Shown here in pieces: positions 1 through 8,575 of a stretch of 59,628 nt of DNA (the stretch's first letter is position 1; every line of letters begins with the position of its first letter). Location: IMG/VR virus record IMGVR_UViG_3300034272_000911, positions 1 through 59,628 of that record. One strand, written 5' to 3'. Source of the DNA: a virus. The notes beneath the pieces were generated by a model, which was not told the DNA's origin, did no database searches, and saw nothing but the letters and a program-made list of their open reading frames with translations. Position numbers and translations under genes: made by a program.

Positions 1-63
1 GGGTCAAACTGCGCCGCCGCAGCGCGGCTCTGGCAACGAACGACGTGCTGACCTTTGCTGGCG
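1..63. repeat. Left copy of 63-base terminal overlap
   Basis: The 63 bases are identical to 59566-59628. The tail gene starting at 59202 runs through the right copy and continues in phase from the left copy. The simplest reading is a circular assembly cut open with a 63-base overlap, not a biological terminal repeat, because such a short exact repeat lies inside a coding sequence. Confidence 0.95.
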
Positions 64-2867
64 GCGCGACCGCCACGCTTTCGAGCGCGGGGCAGCGCGG
101 CTGGATACACGTCGTCGGCGTTGAGGGTACAGGTTCGACCTCGGGCATCGTGAACATTCCGAGCCTCGGCGCGCTTACCGTGCGCGGCGACTGGTTCGAG
201 CTCGGCACGGCAAGCGGTGTCTCCGGTCAGACGATCCAGCACTACGTCGCTGACTTTGTCTCAGCCGTGCAGATCGAGACGGCGGCAGGCTCAGGGGTGT
301 ACGAATGGTGGGGCTGCGCTCCGTCTGCCGAGTTCAACGCAACCAACATCGCCACCGATGGCAGGGGTCGGTACTTCACCTGTTCGGCGTCCGGGGTCAT
401 CACTTTCGGTGGCGCGACCTTCGGGCGGTTGCCGCCAAGCGGCGCGCGTATCCGCGTTCCGAACGTGCATTTCTCAAGCTCGACTTCAGCGAACTGGGCA
501 GCAAACACATTCAACACGGCGAACGTCCCGAACCGCTACGAGTTTTTCTCGACTGGCGGCGTGGTGGACGTCGAGTTTGCTTGCGCGAACACGTTGTTCG
601 GAGTAAGAAACGCCTCCCTTTACCGCGTCAAAGACTCTTGCGGTGCAGATTCATGCTGGGCCGGGGGGCAATCGAACGCCACAAGCAACGCAACCGCCCT
701 GTCGCAAGTTCGCTTTGAAAACGTCGCGGCGTCCCGCGTCGGCGCTATCAATCATCAAAGCTTCGCGGTCGGCTACTCGACAGATGTGGAGTTCAAGGGC
801 TGCGAGAGCTTTCAGGCGGCGGGGGCCGGAACTGCCACGGGCGCGTTCAACGTCGCCAACTGCGTCGGGGTCGTCTTCGACTCGTGCGAGGCGTTCAACA
901 ACAAGACAATCACATCGTGGACGGTTTCGTACTCCAGCGAGATTGTGCTACGCAACTGCGTCCACGTCTCGGGGGCGACCAACGTCGCGATGGCGCTCAC
1001 CGGCTGCGCGGCGGTGGAAATCACCAACATCGTCGTTGCATCTCTGCACGCTGCCACTGGGACGCGCTCCAACTACGCCATTCAGTTCGTCAACTGCGCC
1101 GACGTAGCGGTCGACGGGTTGGCGCTCTTTCCTGGGACGCTCGCGTTCGGGTTTACCGCAGTGCTCGCGCAGGATCAGACGACCAACATCCGCATTCGGA
1201 ACATCGGCACACGCGCCGCGCCGATGGTGCTGGGCGCCGACGGTCGGTATGTCGCGCAGCTCGCCAACGTCAAGAGCGCGCGTGTCTCGCGGGTTTACTT
1301 TAGCGGAGGGTCGCAGGCGGTTGACTCGACAGTCCTGACGCAAAACTGCGATGAGGTGTGGATCTCCGATTGCGGCGATCCGACAGCTTCCGCGGCAAGC
1401 AGCGTGCTTGTGACATTCCCTCAAACCTCGTTTATCCAACGCACGGCTTCTGGCGGAAACCGCACTCATGCGTCAGCTCCGGCTAACGGCACCACCCCGA
1501 CGACGTTCTCGACGATTGGGCTGCACTTTGCCGAGCAGGAAGTGTCGGAAACTGAAGCGATGCTTTCTGTGTTCACAGGCATCGAGAAAAGCCCGTCTCC
1601 GTTCAGTCAGTCGGCGTACGTCGATGACGTCGGCACCATCCGGCGCGACGGAACCAACGGCCTGCTCCTGCGCGCATTGAACGACCAAGTGACATGGACG
1701 TGGCCCTATTGGATTCTTGGACTTACAGGTTTCGGGAACACCGCGCCAGTTGTCTCCGGCACGAACACCGCGAACATCGAGCTCACCTACGACCTCGACA
1801 AAGGCACCGGCTTCAGCGGCACGTTCAAGACGCTTAATGCCGCGAACTTGTCGGCGGAGACTGGCATCAGCCCCTCTGGCGTCAAGGTACGTCTGCGCGC
1901 TCGATGCGCGGTCGCAAATACGGGCAACGTGCTGCGAACCGTGTCGTTCTTCGGCGTCACAAGTGCGGCAGACATCGCCGCGAATCCGTACCCGTACAAC
2001 GAGCCGACCGTTGCTTTGTCGGGCGTTCAGTCCGGTTCGCTGTCCGCAATCTTCCGCAACAGCGACGGGCGCCTGCTAGACGTGCGGCCGTCGACTCAGT
2101 CGCGCCTGTATCCCGCGTGGTTCGCCGACGCGAACGTAACGCTCCGCGTCCGCCGCCCCGGCTGGGCAGAGGTCCAGACGCCGTTCACGCTTACCGAAGA
2201 CGGCGCGGCGTTTCCGCTCAACCAGACCGACACGGCGATTGCGGACACCGACCCCGGCGCGCTGGGCATCACGGTCACGAACCACGGCGCTTCGCCCGTG
2301 ACGTGGAACGGCAAGCAGTGGTCGGTCACTGTCACCGTACCTGCCGGTGTCTCGGCCCCGCAGGTCGCGCAGTGGCTGTCGTGGCAGACCGCGCAGGACG
2401 CCTTCACGCTCGGCGGCGGCTTCCACAACATGGCGTGGCCCGTCATGGTGGCTGCGGTCGGCACGGCGCTGGAAACGCAGCGCGGAACGCTGTTCGGATC
2501 GACCGGCGCGGCGCTCAAGGGTGTGCGCGTGGTTGATGCCAGCGACAACGAGGTTCCGGGCTTCGCTCGTATGCAAGCCGATGATGGCACCTACTACTCG
2601 CCAGCAGCCAGCTACACGCTGACGGTCAACAACATCGTCAGCGGGTCGCGCATCCTGATCCGGCGGACGGACACGTTGGCGGTCATCGCCAACCAGACCG
2701 TCAGCGGGTCGAGCTTCCAGTACAGCTACACGCACACTTCGGACATCCCTGTGGAGATCATCGTCCGAAAGGCGACCTCCGCCCCGTTCTACCAAGAGTG
2801 GCGCACGACGACCACGCTTGCCGCGTCGAACAACAGCCAGACCGCCAACCAACAACTGGACGAGTAA
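1..2867 (+). CDS. Tail fibre/tailspike-like virion protein (3' portion; gene begins at 59202)
   Basis: The frame is open from base 3 and joins the ATG at 59202 across the circular junction, giving one protein of about 1076 residues. The central part (roughly residues 290-560) repeats short strand-turn units of the type VxFxxC at near-regular spacing, as expected of a right-handed parallel beta-helix in phage fibres and spikes. The C-terminal part has beta-rich segments and ends in a module around 2630-2800 (key words NIVSGSRILIRR) that also occurs in the next gene. It sits directly after the head-tail connectors and a BppU-like gene and 3 bases before the next ORF, so it is a virion tail component, probably for host surface binding. 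No enzymatic residues can be assigned with confidence. Confidence 0.8.
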   Translation, partial: VKLRRRSAALATNDVLTFAGGATATLSSAGQRGWIHVVGVEGTGSTSGIVNIPSLGALTVRGDWFELGTASGVSGQTIQHYVADFVSAVQIETAAGSGVYEWWGCAPSAEFNATNIATDGRGRYFTCSASGVITFGGATFGRLPPSGARIRVPNVHFSSSTSANWAANTFNTANVPNRYEFFSTGGVVDVEFACANTLFGVRNASLYRVKDSCGADSCWAGGQSNATSNATALSQVRFENVAASRVGAINHQSFAVGYSTDVEFKGCESFQAAGAGTATGAFNVANCVGVVFDSCEAFNNKTITSWTVSYSSEIVLRNCVHVSGATNVAMALTGCAAVEITNIVVASLHAATGTRSNYAIQFVNCADVAVDGLALFPGTLAFGFTAVLAQDQTTNIRIRNIGTRAAPMVLGADGRYVAQLANVKSARVSRVYFSGGSQAVDSTVLTQNCDEVWISDCGDPTASAASSVLVTFPQTSFIQRTASGGNRTHASAPANGTTPTTFSTIGLHFAEQEVSETEAMLSVFTGIEKSPSPFSQSAYVDDVGTIRRDGTNGLLLRALNDQVTWTWPYWILGLTGFGNTAPVVSGTNTANIELTYDLDKGTGFSGTFKTLNAANLSAETGISPSGVKVRLRARCAVANTGNVLRTVSFFGVTSAADIAANPYPYNEPTVALSGVQSGSLSAIFRNSDGRLLDVRPSTQSRLYPAWFADANVTLRVRRPGWAEVQTPFTLTEDGAAFPLNQTDTAIADTDPGALGITVTNHGASPVTWNGKQWSVTVTVPAGVSAPQVAQWLSWQTAQDAFTLGGGFHNMAWPVMVAAVGTALETQRGTLFGSTGAALKGVRVVDASDNEVPGFARMQADDGTYYSPAASYTLTVNNIVSGSRILIRRTDTLAVIANQTVSGSSFQYSYTHTSDIPVEIIVRKATSAPFYQEWRTTTTLAASNNSQTANQQLDE

Positions 2868-2870
2868 GCC

Positions 2871-4307
2871 ATGCCCATCGCAACAGACTTTTCGGTCGCA
2901 ACCAACGGCGACATCCGGCACGTTTCTGGCGCCGAGGTCTACTCCGTGCTCGAACTGCACGCTTGGCTGCAAGACCTCGCAGACGACGCGAGCGCGAGCG
3001 GTAACGACCTGCTCGACATCCTCGCGCCGAACCCGTCGCGCCTCGACGGCCCGCGTGACGCAGCGGTCGCATCGCGCCTCAACCTGCTTGCCAGCGGCGC
3101 CATCTCGTTCAACCTCGACGACACCGCAGCCCAGTTCATCAACTTCGGCTCGGTGAAGCAGGCGAACGCGGCGACCCAGTACTCGGGACTCCAGACCATC
3201 GGTGGCATCGTCGCCGCCTCGCCGATCTACGTCGTGCAGAGCGGCAACAAGCTGACCAAGTTCTGGTCGGACGGTCACATCCAGATCCTCATCAAGGTTC
3301 GCACCGGCGGGTCGCTGATCGACTCGGGCAACGTCACCGCCTTCTCGCGCAAGTGGGGTCAGACCTACTCGCACTTCGACGTGAACCTCGCGGCGGGTGG
3401 CGAGTCGAACGCCGCGCTCTCGACCGCCATCGACTCGAACATCGTGCTGTCTGAGGCGGCGGCTGCGGCGCTGTCCTCGAAGGTCACGGTGACCTTCGGC
3501 GACACGAACCTCGACCTGAACAACGGCAACGGCTCGAAGCTCTACAAGGGCTCGATCGCGCTGTCGGGCGGGTGCACGCTCCAAGAGGCGTACCAGTACC
3601 TCCAGTACCTCACCCGCGAGACGAGCACGGCGACGCTCAACGGCGTCCCCGGCTGGCGCTACCGGGTGCTGAACGTCGCCTACACCGAGATCCCCGCAGC
3701 GCCCTTCGGAACCTTCGCGGGCGGCACCTTCTTCGCCGCGCAAGGCTGGGCGCTGACCGGCGTCCTGCCTGCCGAGGCGACCCGCTACCAGCTGATCGCG
3801 CACGACGGCACGACGCAGGTTCCGCCCACGCTGGTTGGCATCACGGTCGGCAACCTCGTCAGCGGTGATCGGGTGCTGGTCGCCCGCGAGGACGGCTCCG
3901 GCGGCATCCTGCGGGACGAGTACACGCCGGTCGCCGCCAGCTCCGGCGCGACCGCGCTGACGGTGGTCGAGTCCATCAAGACCGACACCCCGAGCTCGGG
4001 CGTCATCCGCATCAAGGGGCTGCGCTACACCTACTCGTCGTTCAACGCTGGCACCAAGACCTTCTCGGGACTGTCCCCGGCGCTGGCGTCGAACATCGTC
4101 GCCGCGGACGAGGTCTTCGTCCCGTTCGTCGACAAGGTCGCCGCGTCCACCGCGGAGTCGGTGACGTTCATCTTCTCGTCCAACTTCACCGCTCGCGTTG
4201 ACGTCCGCAACGGCTCGGGCGCCTCGCCGATTATCCCGTTCACTACGCTCTTGGGCGTCACCAGCGCAGGTGGCTCGGTCAACGCCAGCCGCAACTCGGA
4301 TGTCTGA
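2871..4307 (+). CDS. Virion structural protein (tail-associated), 478 aa
   Basis: The ORF starts 3 bases after the stop of the preceding fibre gene and its TGA overlaps the ATG of the next gene, so it is in the same late operon. The sequence is Ala/Ser/Thr-rich and beta-strand-like, without signal peptide or membrane segments. Around residues 320-380 it carries a segment (GNLVSGDRVLVAREDGSGGI and following) resembling the C-terminal module of the upstream fibre. Proteins of this type are annotated as tail or virion proteins in many GC-rich phages; I know no precise function. Structural role is inferred from position and composition. Confidence 0.7.
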   Translation: MPIATDFSVATNGDIRHVSGAEVYSVLELHAWLQDLADDASASGNDLLDILAPNPSRLDGPRDAAVASRLNLLASGAISFNLDDTAAQFINFGSVKQANAATQYSGLQTIGGIVAASPIYVVQSGNKLTKFWSDGHIQILIKVRTGGSLIDSGNVTAFSRKWGQTYSHFDVNLAAGGESNAALSTAIDSNIVLSEAAAAALSSKVTVTFGDTNLDLNNGNGSKLYKGSIALSGGCTLQEAYQYLQYLTRETSTATLNGVPGWRYRVLNVAYTEIPAAPFGTFAGGTFFAAQGWALTGVLPAEATRYQLIAHDGTTQVPPTLVGITVGNLVSGDRVLVAREDGSGGILRDEYTPVAASSGATALTVVESIKTDTPSSGVIRIKGLRYTYSSFNAGTKTFSGLSPALASNIVAADEVFVPFVDKVAASTAESVTFIFSSNFTARVDVRNGSGASPIIPFTTLLGVTSAGGSVNASRNSDV

Positions 4308-4738
4308 TGAGCTTCTACATCGCGCCATTCACGTTTCGCTTCGAGGAGCAGGTGATCGATGTCGACATCGGCATCGCCGACATCGATTGCTCCGCGCTCT
4401 ACGGCGCGATCAAGCAGGCGCAGGCTTCCGAGGAGGGGATCATCTATGAGCGAGTCGCAACGGGATCGGGGCTCTCCGTCCTTGGCCCCGGAGTCCAAGT
4501 CGGTCTCACCGTCGAGCTTCTGGGGTCGTGGCAACTTCGTTTCCCGGTTGGCAACTATATTGCCCGGGTCGCAGGCGGGAACTTCATCGGTGGCCCCGGC
4601 GGAGACCCCATCGCCTACACCGCCGGAGTCCAAACCCTCCTCATTCAGTCGGCGTCTTCGACCGTGGTGAACACCGCGGGGTCTATCCCCACGGCGAACC
4701 AGATCGCTGAAGCCGTCTGGAGCAAGACGCTGCCGTGA
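4307..4738 (+). CDS. Tail-associated structural protein, 143 aa
   Basis: The ATG overlaps the TGA of the preceding ORF (TGATG) and its own stop overlaps the GTG of the next one, showing tight translational coupling. It is a small, mostly beta-type protein with a Gly-rich middle and a C-terminal helix reading IAEAVWSKTLP, a tail motif I associate with phage tail-module proteins. It has no catalytic motif and no membrane segment. A structural or assembly role in the tail is inferred from neighbours only. Confidence 0.6.
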   Translation: MSFYIAPFTFRFEEQVIDVDIGIADIDCSALYGAIKQAQASEEGIIYERVATGSGLSVLGPGVQVGLTVELLGSWQLRFPVGNYIARVAGGNFIGGPGGDPIAYTAGVQTLLIQSASSTVVNTAGSIPTANQIAEAVWSKTLP

Positions 4739-5388
4739 CGACCGCCGCACAGCGTCTTGTGGCGCTGTCTGGGCTCCCTTCAGGCACCGCCGCCGCACAC
4801 CTCATGGCTCGCGCCACGCCTCCCGGGAACGCCGGACAGAGGCTGGTAGCCATCTCTGGGCTTGCCATCGGCACAGCCGCCGCCCATCTGCTTGCAGTCG
4901 GGCCGCTTGCGACGACGCCGCTGCCGAGCGCAGAGATAGCCGCCAGAGCGTCCTCGACGGTCATCCAAGCGGAGGCGGAGGGCGGGGCGCAGGCAGAGGC
5001 TCAGGCGGACGTCATCCGGCTGGAGGCGTCTTCCGACGACGCCAAGCTGACGACGGACGCCAAGGTCGCTCAGCTTGTTGCATCCCCAGCTGAAGCGAAG
5101 CTCTTCGCTGCCTACCAGACAATCTCAATCAACTTCTTTGCCGGGCAGCAGCTGCTCAAGTCTGCCGATCGGCAAGAATCAGTAGCGGTGACAGACTCTC
5201 TTTCCCGGGGGGTTGGAAAATCTTCCGCAGAACAGCTGTCTGTGACAGACGCTCTTTCTCTTGATGTCAGCAAGCAAGCCGCTCACTCGGTGACCGTTGG
5301 CAGCAACGGCTTACTCATTTTGCAGGGCTACTGCGACATCACCTACTTTGCCAGCGACTACGTCGGTCAGTCGCGAGCATTCACCTGA
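4735..5388 (+). CDS. Repeat-containing tail-module protein, 217 aa
   Basis: A GTG start overlaps the stop of the previous gene. The first 60 residues contain a tandem duplication: RLVALSGLPSGTAAAHLM is followed about 36 residues later by RLVAISGLAIGTAAAHLL. Residues 80-130 are Ala/Glu-rich and probably helical. Residues 145-190 contain a second, looser repeat around VAVTDSLS and LSVTDALS. The C-terminus is aromatic (YCDITYFASDYVGQSRAF). The mosaic suggests a small fibre or fibre-connector subunit built by duplication. I do not recognise a named family. Confidence 0.55.
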   Translation: MTTAAQRLVALSGLPSGTAAAHLMARATPPGNAGQRLVAISGLAIGTAAAHLLAVGPLATTPLPSAEIAARASSTVIQAEAEGGAQAEAQADVIRLEASSDDAKLTTDAKVAQLVASPAEAKLFAAYQTISINFFAGQQLLKSADRQESVAVTDSLSRGVGKSSAEQLSVTDALSLDVSKQAAHSVTVGSNGLLILQGYCDITYFASDYVGQSRAFT

Positions 5389-5397
5389 GGCGTAAGC

Positions 5398-5859
5398 GTG
5401 AAAAATATATCCATTGTTGATGTCAAAGGCAGGCTTCAGATTATTGTTCGCGGCGCGGATGGCGCAATCAAGGACATTCGCGAGATCGATAATCTTGTCG
5501 TCAACGCGGGTCTGGCGTTCATCGCGAGCCGCCTGATCGGAGCCTCCAAGGCTGTCATGTCACACATGGCGCTCGGCGGAAGCACGACGCTTCCTGCGGC
5601 AACGCAGACCGACCTGATCTCAATGCTTGGCTCGCGTGAAGCTATCGACTCAGCGGTGATCGGCGGTGTTAACGGAAACCAAGTCGTCTACACGGCGATC
5701 TTTGAGCCCGGCGATGCGACCGGCGCCATCACCGAGGCTGGTGTCTTCAACGGCGCCACAGGTGGTGACATGCTGTGCCGAACTACGTTCGCTGTCGTAA
5801 ACAAGGGGGCGAGCGACTCTATATCTATGTCGTGGACTCTGACTTTCTCCGCGGGCTGA
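5398..5859 (+). CDS. Phage tail-region structural protein, 153 aa
   Basis: It begins at a GTG 9 bases after the previous stop, with TGAGG a few bases upstream. The protein is rich in Ile, Val and Gly and follows a pattern common in phage tail-region proteins: an N-terminal beta segment, an NLVVNAGLAFIASRLIG helix, then alternating strands ending in SISMSWTLTFSAG. It has no catalytic signature. Position between fibre genes suggests a tail or baseplate accessory; this is inference. Confidence 0.6.
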   Translation: MKNISIVDVKGRLQIIVRGADGAIKDIREIDNLVVNAGLAFIASRLIGASKAVMSHMALGGSTTLPAATQTDLISMLGSREAIDSAVIGGVNGNQVVYTAIFEPGDATGAITEAGVFNGATGGDMLCRTTFAVVNKGASDSISMSWTLTFSAG

Positions 5860-5875
5860 TCGAAGGTAAATCGGA

Positions 5876-6142
5876 ATGACTCAGGTAACCCTTCGTCGGA
5901 TCAAAGGATCTCCGCTTACCAATGACGAGGTCGATGATAACTTCCAAGCCCTGAACAGCGGCAAAGAATCGACCGCGAACAAGGGAGTAGCGAACGGCTA
6001 CGCTTCGTTGGATAGCGGTGGAAAAGTGCCGCTTGTGCAGATCCCTGACGGGATTGGCGGCGGGTCTATCGGGAACTTGGACGGCGGAGACGCCGACACT
6101 GGCCATGGCGCGCTGACTGCGGTCGACGGGGGTGGTGCATGA
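5876..6142 (+). CDS. Short fibre-type protein with phage-tail repeat, 88 aa
   Basis: The N-terminus contains LTNDEVDDNFQALNSGKES and then KGVANGYASLDSGGKVPLVQIP, the pattern found at the N-termini of many phage tail fibres and collar proteins. The C-terminus is Gly/Asp-rich. Its stop overlaps the ATG of the next gene. At 88 residues it resembles a detached fibre N-terminus, so it may act with the following proteins or be a remnant of a once longer fibre. Confidence 0.65.
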   Translation: MTQVTLRRIKGSPLTNDEVDDNFQALNSGKESTANKGVANGYASLDSGGKVPLVQIPDGIGGGSIGNLDGGDADTGHGALTAVDGGGA

Positions 6143-6765
6143 GCGTACGGATCCAGATCCGCGGCGACTTGGCTTCGGCTTGGGCAGCGGTCAACCCAGT
6201 CCTTGCTGAGCGAGAGGTCGGCATCGAGACCGATACTCGGTACATCAAGATCGGGAACGGCGCAGCCGCTTGGAACGCTTTGCCGTACGCATTGTCGCCA
6301 GATCTCTACCAAGCAAAGTTGGTCTCTGGCGCCAACATCAAGACTATCAACGGTGAAAGCCTGCTCGGGAGCGGGAACATACCGATCTCTGGCGGCGGCG
6401 GAAGCGGCGGAACCAGCAAGGTAACGCGTAGCAACATCCTGCTCGGAACTCTGAGCGGCAATCAGACCGGTTTTACTTACTACACGGTTCCAAACACTTG
6501 CATCCGCGGGATAGTTTCACTGTTCAACGTCACGGTCGACGCGGTTGGAAACTTTGATATTGAAGTTCGTGGGCTCGGAAACTCCGGCGGAGAGCTAATG
6601 CTAGCCGCTACCGACATCACCAGCGCTTCGTATCTGATGAGCTCGCCTTGGTACTACGAGTCCGAGGCTGGAGCGCCAAGCTTGTTCATTGCAATCAGAA
6701 ACCGCAGCCCTAGTCCGCGGACTTTTACTCTTAGTTCTCTTCGTTTAGAGGCATTCGCAACATGA
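6139..6765 (+). CDS. Tail fibre protein with tropism-determinant-like N-terminus, 208 aa
   Basis: The first 55 residues (IQIRGDLASAWAAVNPVLAEREVGIETDT..YIKIGNG) match the short repeat found at the start of major tropism determinant-like and hyaluronidase-like fibre proteins. A SGGGGSGG linker near residue 93 is followed by a beta-rich C-terminal domain of about 110 residues, probably a receptor-binding or trimerising domain. Start and stop overlap both neighbours. GC content begins to drop within this gene, which foreshadows the AT-richer genes that follow. Confidence 0.65.
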   Translation: MSVRIQIRGDLASAWAAVNPVLAEREVGIETDTRYIKIGNGAAAWNALPYALSPDLYQAKLVSGANIKTINGESLLGSGNIPISGGGGSGGTSKVTRSNILLGTLSGNQTGFTYYTVPNTCIRGIVSLFNVTVDAVGNFDIEVRGLGNSGGELMLAATDITSASYLMSSPWYYESEAGAPSLFIAIRNRSPSPRTFTLSSLRLEAFAT

Positions 6766-7736
6766 CGTACAAAGTAGGCACCCTTAACTCAACGCCCGCC
6801 AAAGATCTTGTCGATCGCCTGTCGGTTGATATGGTTGCTAATGGCTGGGTGCTGGTCGAAAACGACTATACTGAAGGCATTTATACGTGGGATGTGCTGC
6901 GTAGCCCTGCAGGGCTGAACTCTGTTGGCAACGAGTTTTTTGTCGCGATCGGGTACACGACAACCGGTCAGACTACGATGGCGTGGACCGGAATGAAAGA
7001 GTGGAACACTACAACCAAGCGCGCTACCAGATTCTTGCCAAACACCGCAAACCTTGTCCCTGACGCTCTTGGTTACAACCCGCAAGGCGCTGTAGCCCTG
7101 CCGTCTACTGGTACGCAAATCGGTTTTCGTACGCAAACACTTGCTACGTCTGACTCGTATTATTACTCAGTAAACATTGACAGGATCATTGTCAGTGGTA
7201 ATGCGCTCGGCGTCGGTACGCTGAAATTTTTCTGGTATATGGGCTTGTTCGACAGCATTGTTCCTTTGGCAGTCGACCCCATGCCGTTTACGTTCACCGG
7301 AAGTTTTTACGATAGCACTACCGCAACTCCCGCAAACACTACTGCTGGGCTTATGCTTACAGAGCCGGGGCAAACAGCCGCAAACGCCCACAATTTTGTT
7401 GGTGGCGCGCTATACGTTGGAACCACTAGCGTTAACTCTCATAGATGGGTTCCTAATTGGGAGCCTAGTGGCGGAACCGGTGCGGGTAACAACTTGCTTC
7501 GGTACACAGGGCAAAACCTCATATCTCGGGCATATGTTAACGGGCGAGTAGGTTCAATGGGCGAGCAAACACAGGCGCTTCGTGGTTTTCTTAAAGACGT
7601 CTATGGTATTGCAGGCGGTGTTTATCAAGTCGGTGACATTGCTGAATGGGTTTGGGGCGGGGTTACTTACAACGCTGTAATCTTGCCCGCTAGTGCGACT
7701 GCGAGCGCCTATAAAACAATGATAGGGCGAGTCTGA
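6762..7736 (+). CDS. Probable receptor-binding/tail fibre protein, AT-rich, 324 aa
   Basis: The ATG overlaps the previous stop and the TGA overlaps the next ATG. The protein is rich in Thr, Asn, Gly and aromatic residues and lacks membrane segments, as expected for a globular fibre tip. The GC content is far below that of the flanking genes (for example 38% over 7141-7200), with many A/T-ending codons. This suggests recent transfer of a host-range cassette. No family is recognised; the role is inferred from location and composition. Confidence 0.55.
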   Translation: MTYKVGTLNSTPAKDLVDRLSVDMVANGWVLVENDYTEGIYTWDVLRSPAGLNSVGNEFFVAIGYTTTGQTTMAWTGMKEWNTTTKRATRFLPNTANLVPDALGYNPQGAVALPSTGTQIGFRTQTLATSDSYYYSVNIDRIIVSGNALGVGTLKFFWYMGLFDSIVPLAVDPMPFTFTGSFYDSTTATPANTTAGLMLTEPGQTAANAHNFVGGALYVGTTSVNSHRWVPNWEPSGGTGAGNNLLRYTGQNLISRAYVNGRVGSMGEQTQALRGFLKDVYGIAGGVYQVGDIAEWVWGGVTYNAVILPASATASAYKTMIGRV

Positions 7737-8038
7737 TGCCCACTTACACCGTACATCGAGTTTCGCTTTTAAGCGATAACGCTACTGAAGTCGATTTTTT
7801 TGGCTGGAGTTTTTTTTCCGCAAACATACCTACAAACTTTAAGCAATTTTTTGCTCAGCTTGCTGCCGCACCGGTTATCAACGAAGCAACGGCGCCTACT
7901 TTCTACAGCCACGATCACATACTGGAGCCAAACGCAAAACTTAATCTAGGTGATCTTGGGTTGTACGGCATCCCGTTTCCTCGCGTAACTCGCTCGACCA
8001 GCGATCCGCTTAAAACTACTTTTCCGTTTACGCCCTAA
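7736..8038 (+). CDS. Small AT-rich protein paired with the fibre gene, 100 aa
   Basis: The ATG overlaps the stop of the AT-rich fibre gene, so the two form a cassette. The sequence is aromatic-rich (DFFGWSFFSANIPTNFKQFF) and carries runs of 7 and 8 T near 7795-7818. Similar small proteins follow fibres in some phages as chaperones or accessory tip proteins, but I cannot assign a function. The low GC matches the preceding gene, not the genome. Confidence 0.5.
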   Translation: MPTYTVHRVSLLSDNATEVDFFGWSFFSANIPTNFKQFFAQLAAAPVINEATAPTFYSHDHILEPNAKLNLGDLGLYGIPFPRVTRSTSDPLKTTFPFTP

Positions 8039-8110
8039 TAGATCAATCGCCCATTTCTGCGCGTCGATTTGATACCATCTGGTAGCTATCAATCCCACGG
8101 AGAATCGTTT

Positions 8111-8269
8111 ATGGAGTTCGTTTTCAAGGTCACCGAGCAGGAAGGCAATCTCCTGATCGCCGCCCTCGCCAAGCAGCCCTACGAGACCGTCGCCGGGCTG
8201 CTCCACAAGCTCCAGCATCAGGCGCAGGAGCAGATGAAGGCTCCCGTCCCCGCGGAGCTCGCGCAGTAA
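8111..8269 (+). CDS. Small helical protein, 52 aa
   Basis: The ATG at 8111 is preceded by CACGGAGAATCG, giving a usable ribosome site. The product begins MEFVFKVTEQEGNLLIAALAKQPY and looks like two amphipathic helices, with no membrane segment. Short proteins starting this way occur in many phages as conserved hypotheticals next to structural genes. The gene is followed at once by a hairpin terminator and is isolated from the upstream cassette by about 70 bases. Function unknown. Confidence 0.6.
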   Translation: MEFVFKVTEQEGNLLIAALAKQPYETVAGLLHKLQHQAQEQMKAPVPAELAQ

Positions 8270-8272
8270 CAG

Positions 8273-8296
8273 AAGCCCCGCTCCGGCGGGCTTTTA
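8273..8296 (+). terminator. Hairpin with T-run after the 52-aa gene
   Basis: AAGCCCCGC-TCC-GGCGGGCTT forms a GC-rich stem with one mismatch, followed by CTTTTACTTT. This fits an intrinsic terminator or attenuator inside the late operon. Confidence 0.6.
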
Positions 8297-8319
8297 CTTT
8301 CTGACCACGGAGAACGCCG

Positions 8320-8574
8320 ATGTCGAAGACCCCAGCATGGCAGCGCAAGGAAGGGCAGAACCCGAAGGGCGGTCTGAACGCCAAGGGTCGCGAGTCCTAC
8401 AACCGCGCCAACCCCGGCAAGCCCGGGCTCAAGCGTCCGCAGCCTGAGGGCGGTGCACGCCGGGATTCGTTCTGCGCTCGCATGGAGGGCATGAAGAAGA
8501 AGCTCACCAGCGAGAAGACGGCGAACGACCCGAACAGCCGCATCAACAAGTCGCTGCGAGCGTGGAACTGCTGA
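8320..8574 (+). CDS. DUF6321-like basic protein, 84 aa
   Basis: The ATG lies 7 bases after GGAGAAC. The protein is strongly basic and has the signature blocks GGLNAKGRESYNR, RRDSFCARMEGMKKKLTS and DPNSRINKSLRAWNC, which I recognise as a widespread phage family of unknown function (DUF6321 type). Its charge suggests nucleic-acid contact, perhaps inside the capsid, but that is inference. Its stop lies 1 base before the GTG of the nozzle-like gene. Confidence 0.7.
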   Translation: MSKTPAWQRKEGQNPKGGLNAKGRESYNRANPGKPGLKRPQPEGGARRDSFCARMEGMKKKLTSEKTANDPNSRINKSLRAWNC

Positions 8575-8575
8575 C

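Noticed and set aside
2076-4328. Very long minus-strand ORF (750 codons)
   Set aside because: Arg/Val/Asp-rich shadow opposite clear plus-strand tail genes; no ribosome site or recognisable domain. The same applies to the long minus-strand frames at 8543-10471, 12988-14478 and 24374-26827.
8064-8090. TGATACCATCTGGTAGCT as another repressor operator
   Set aside because: The second half-site does not match GTATTG, and no promoter geometry like that of the early operators is present.
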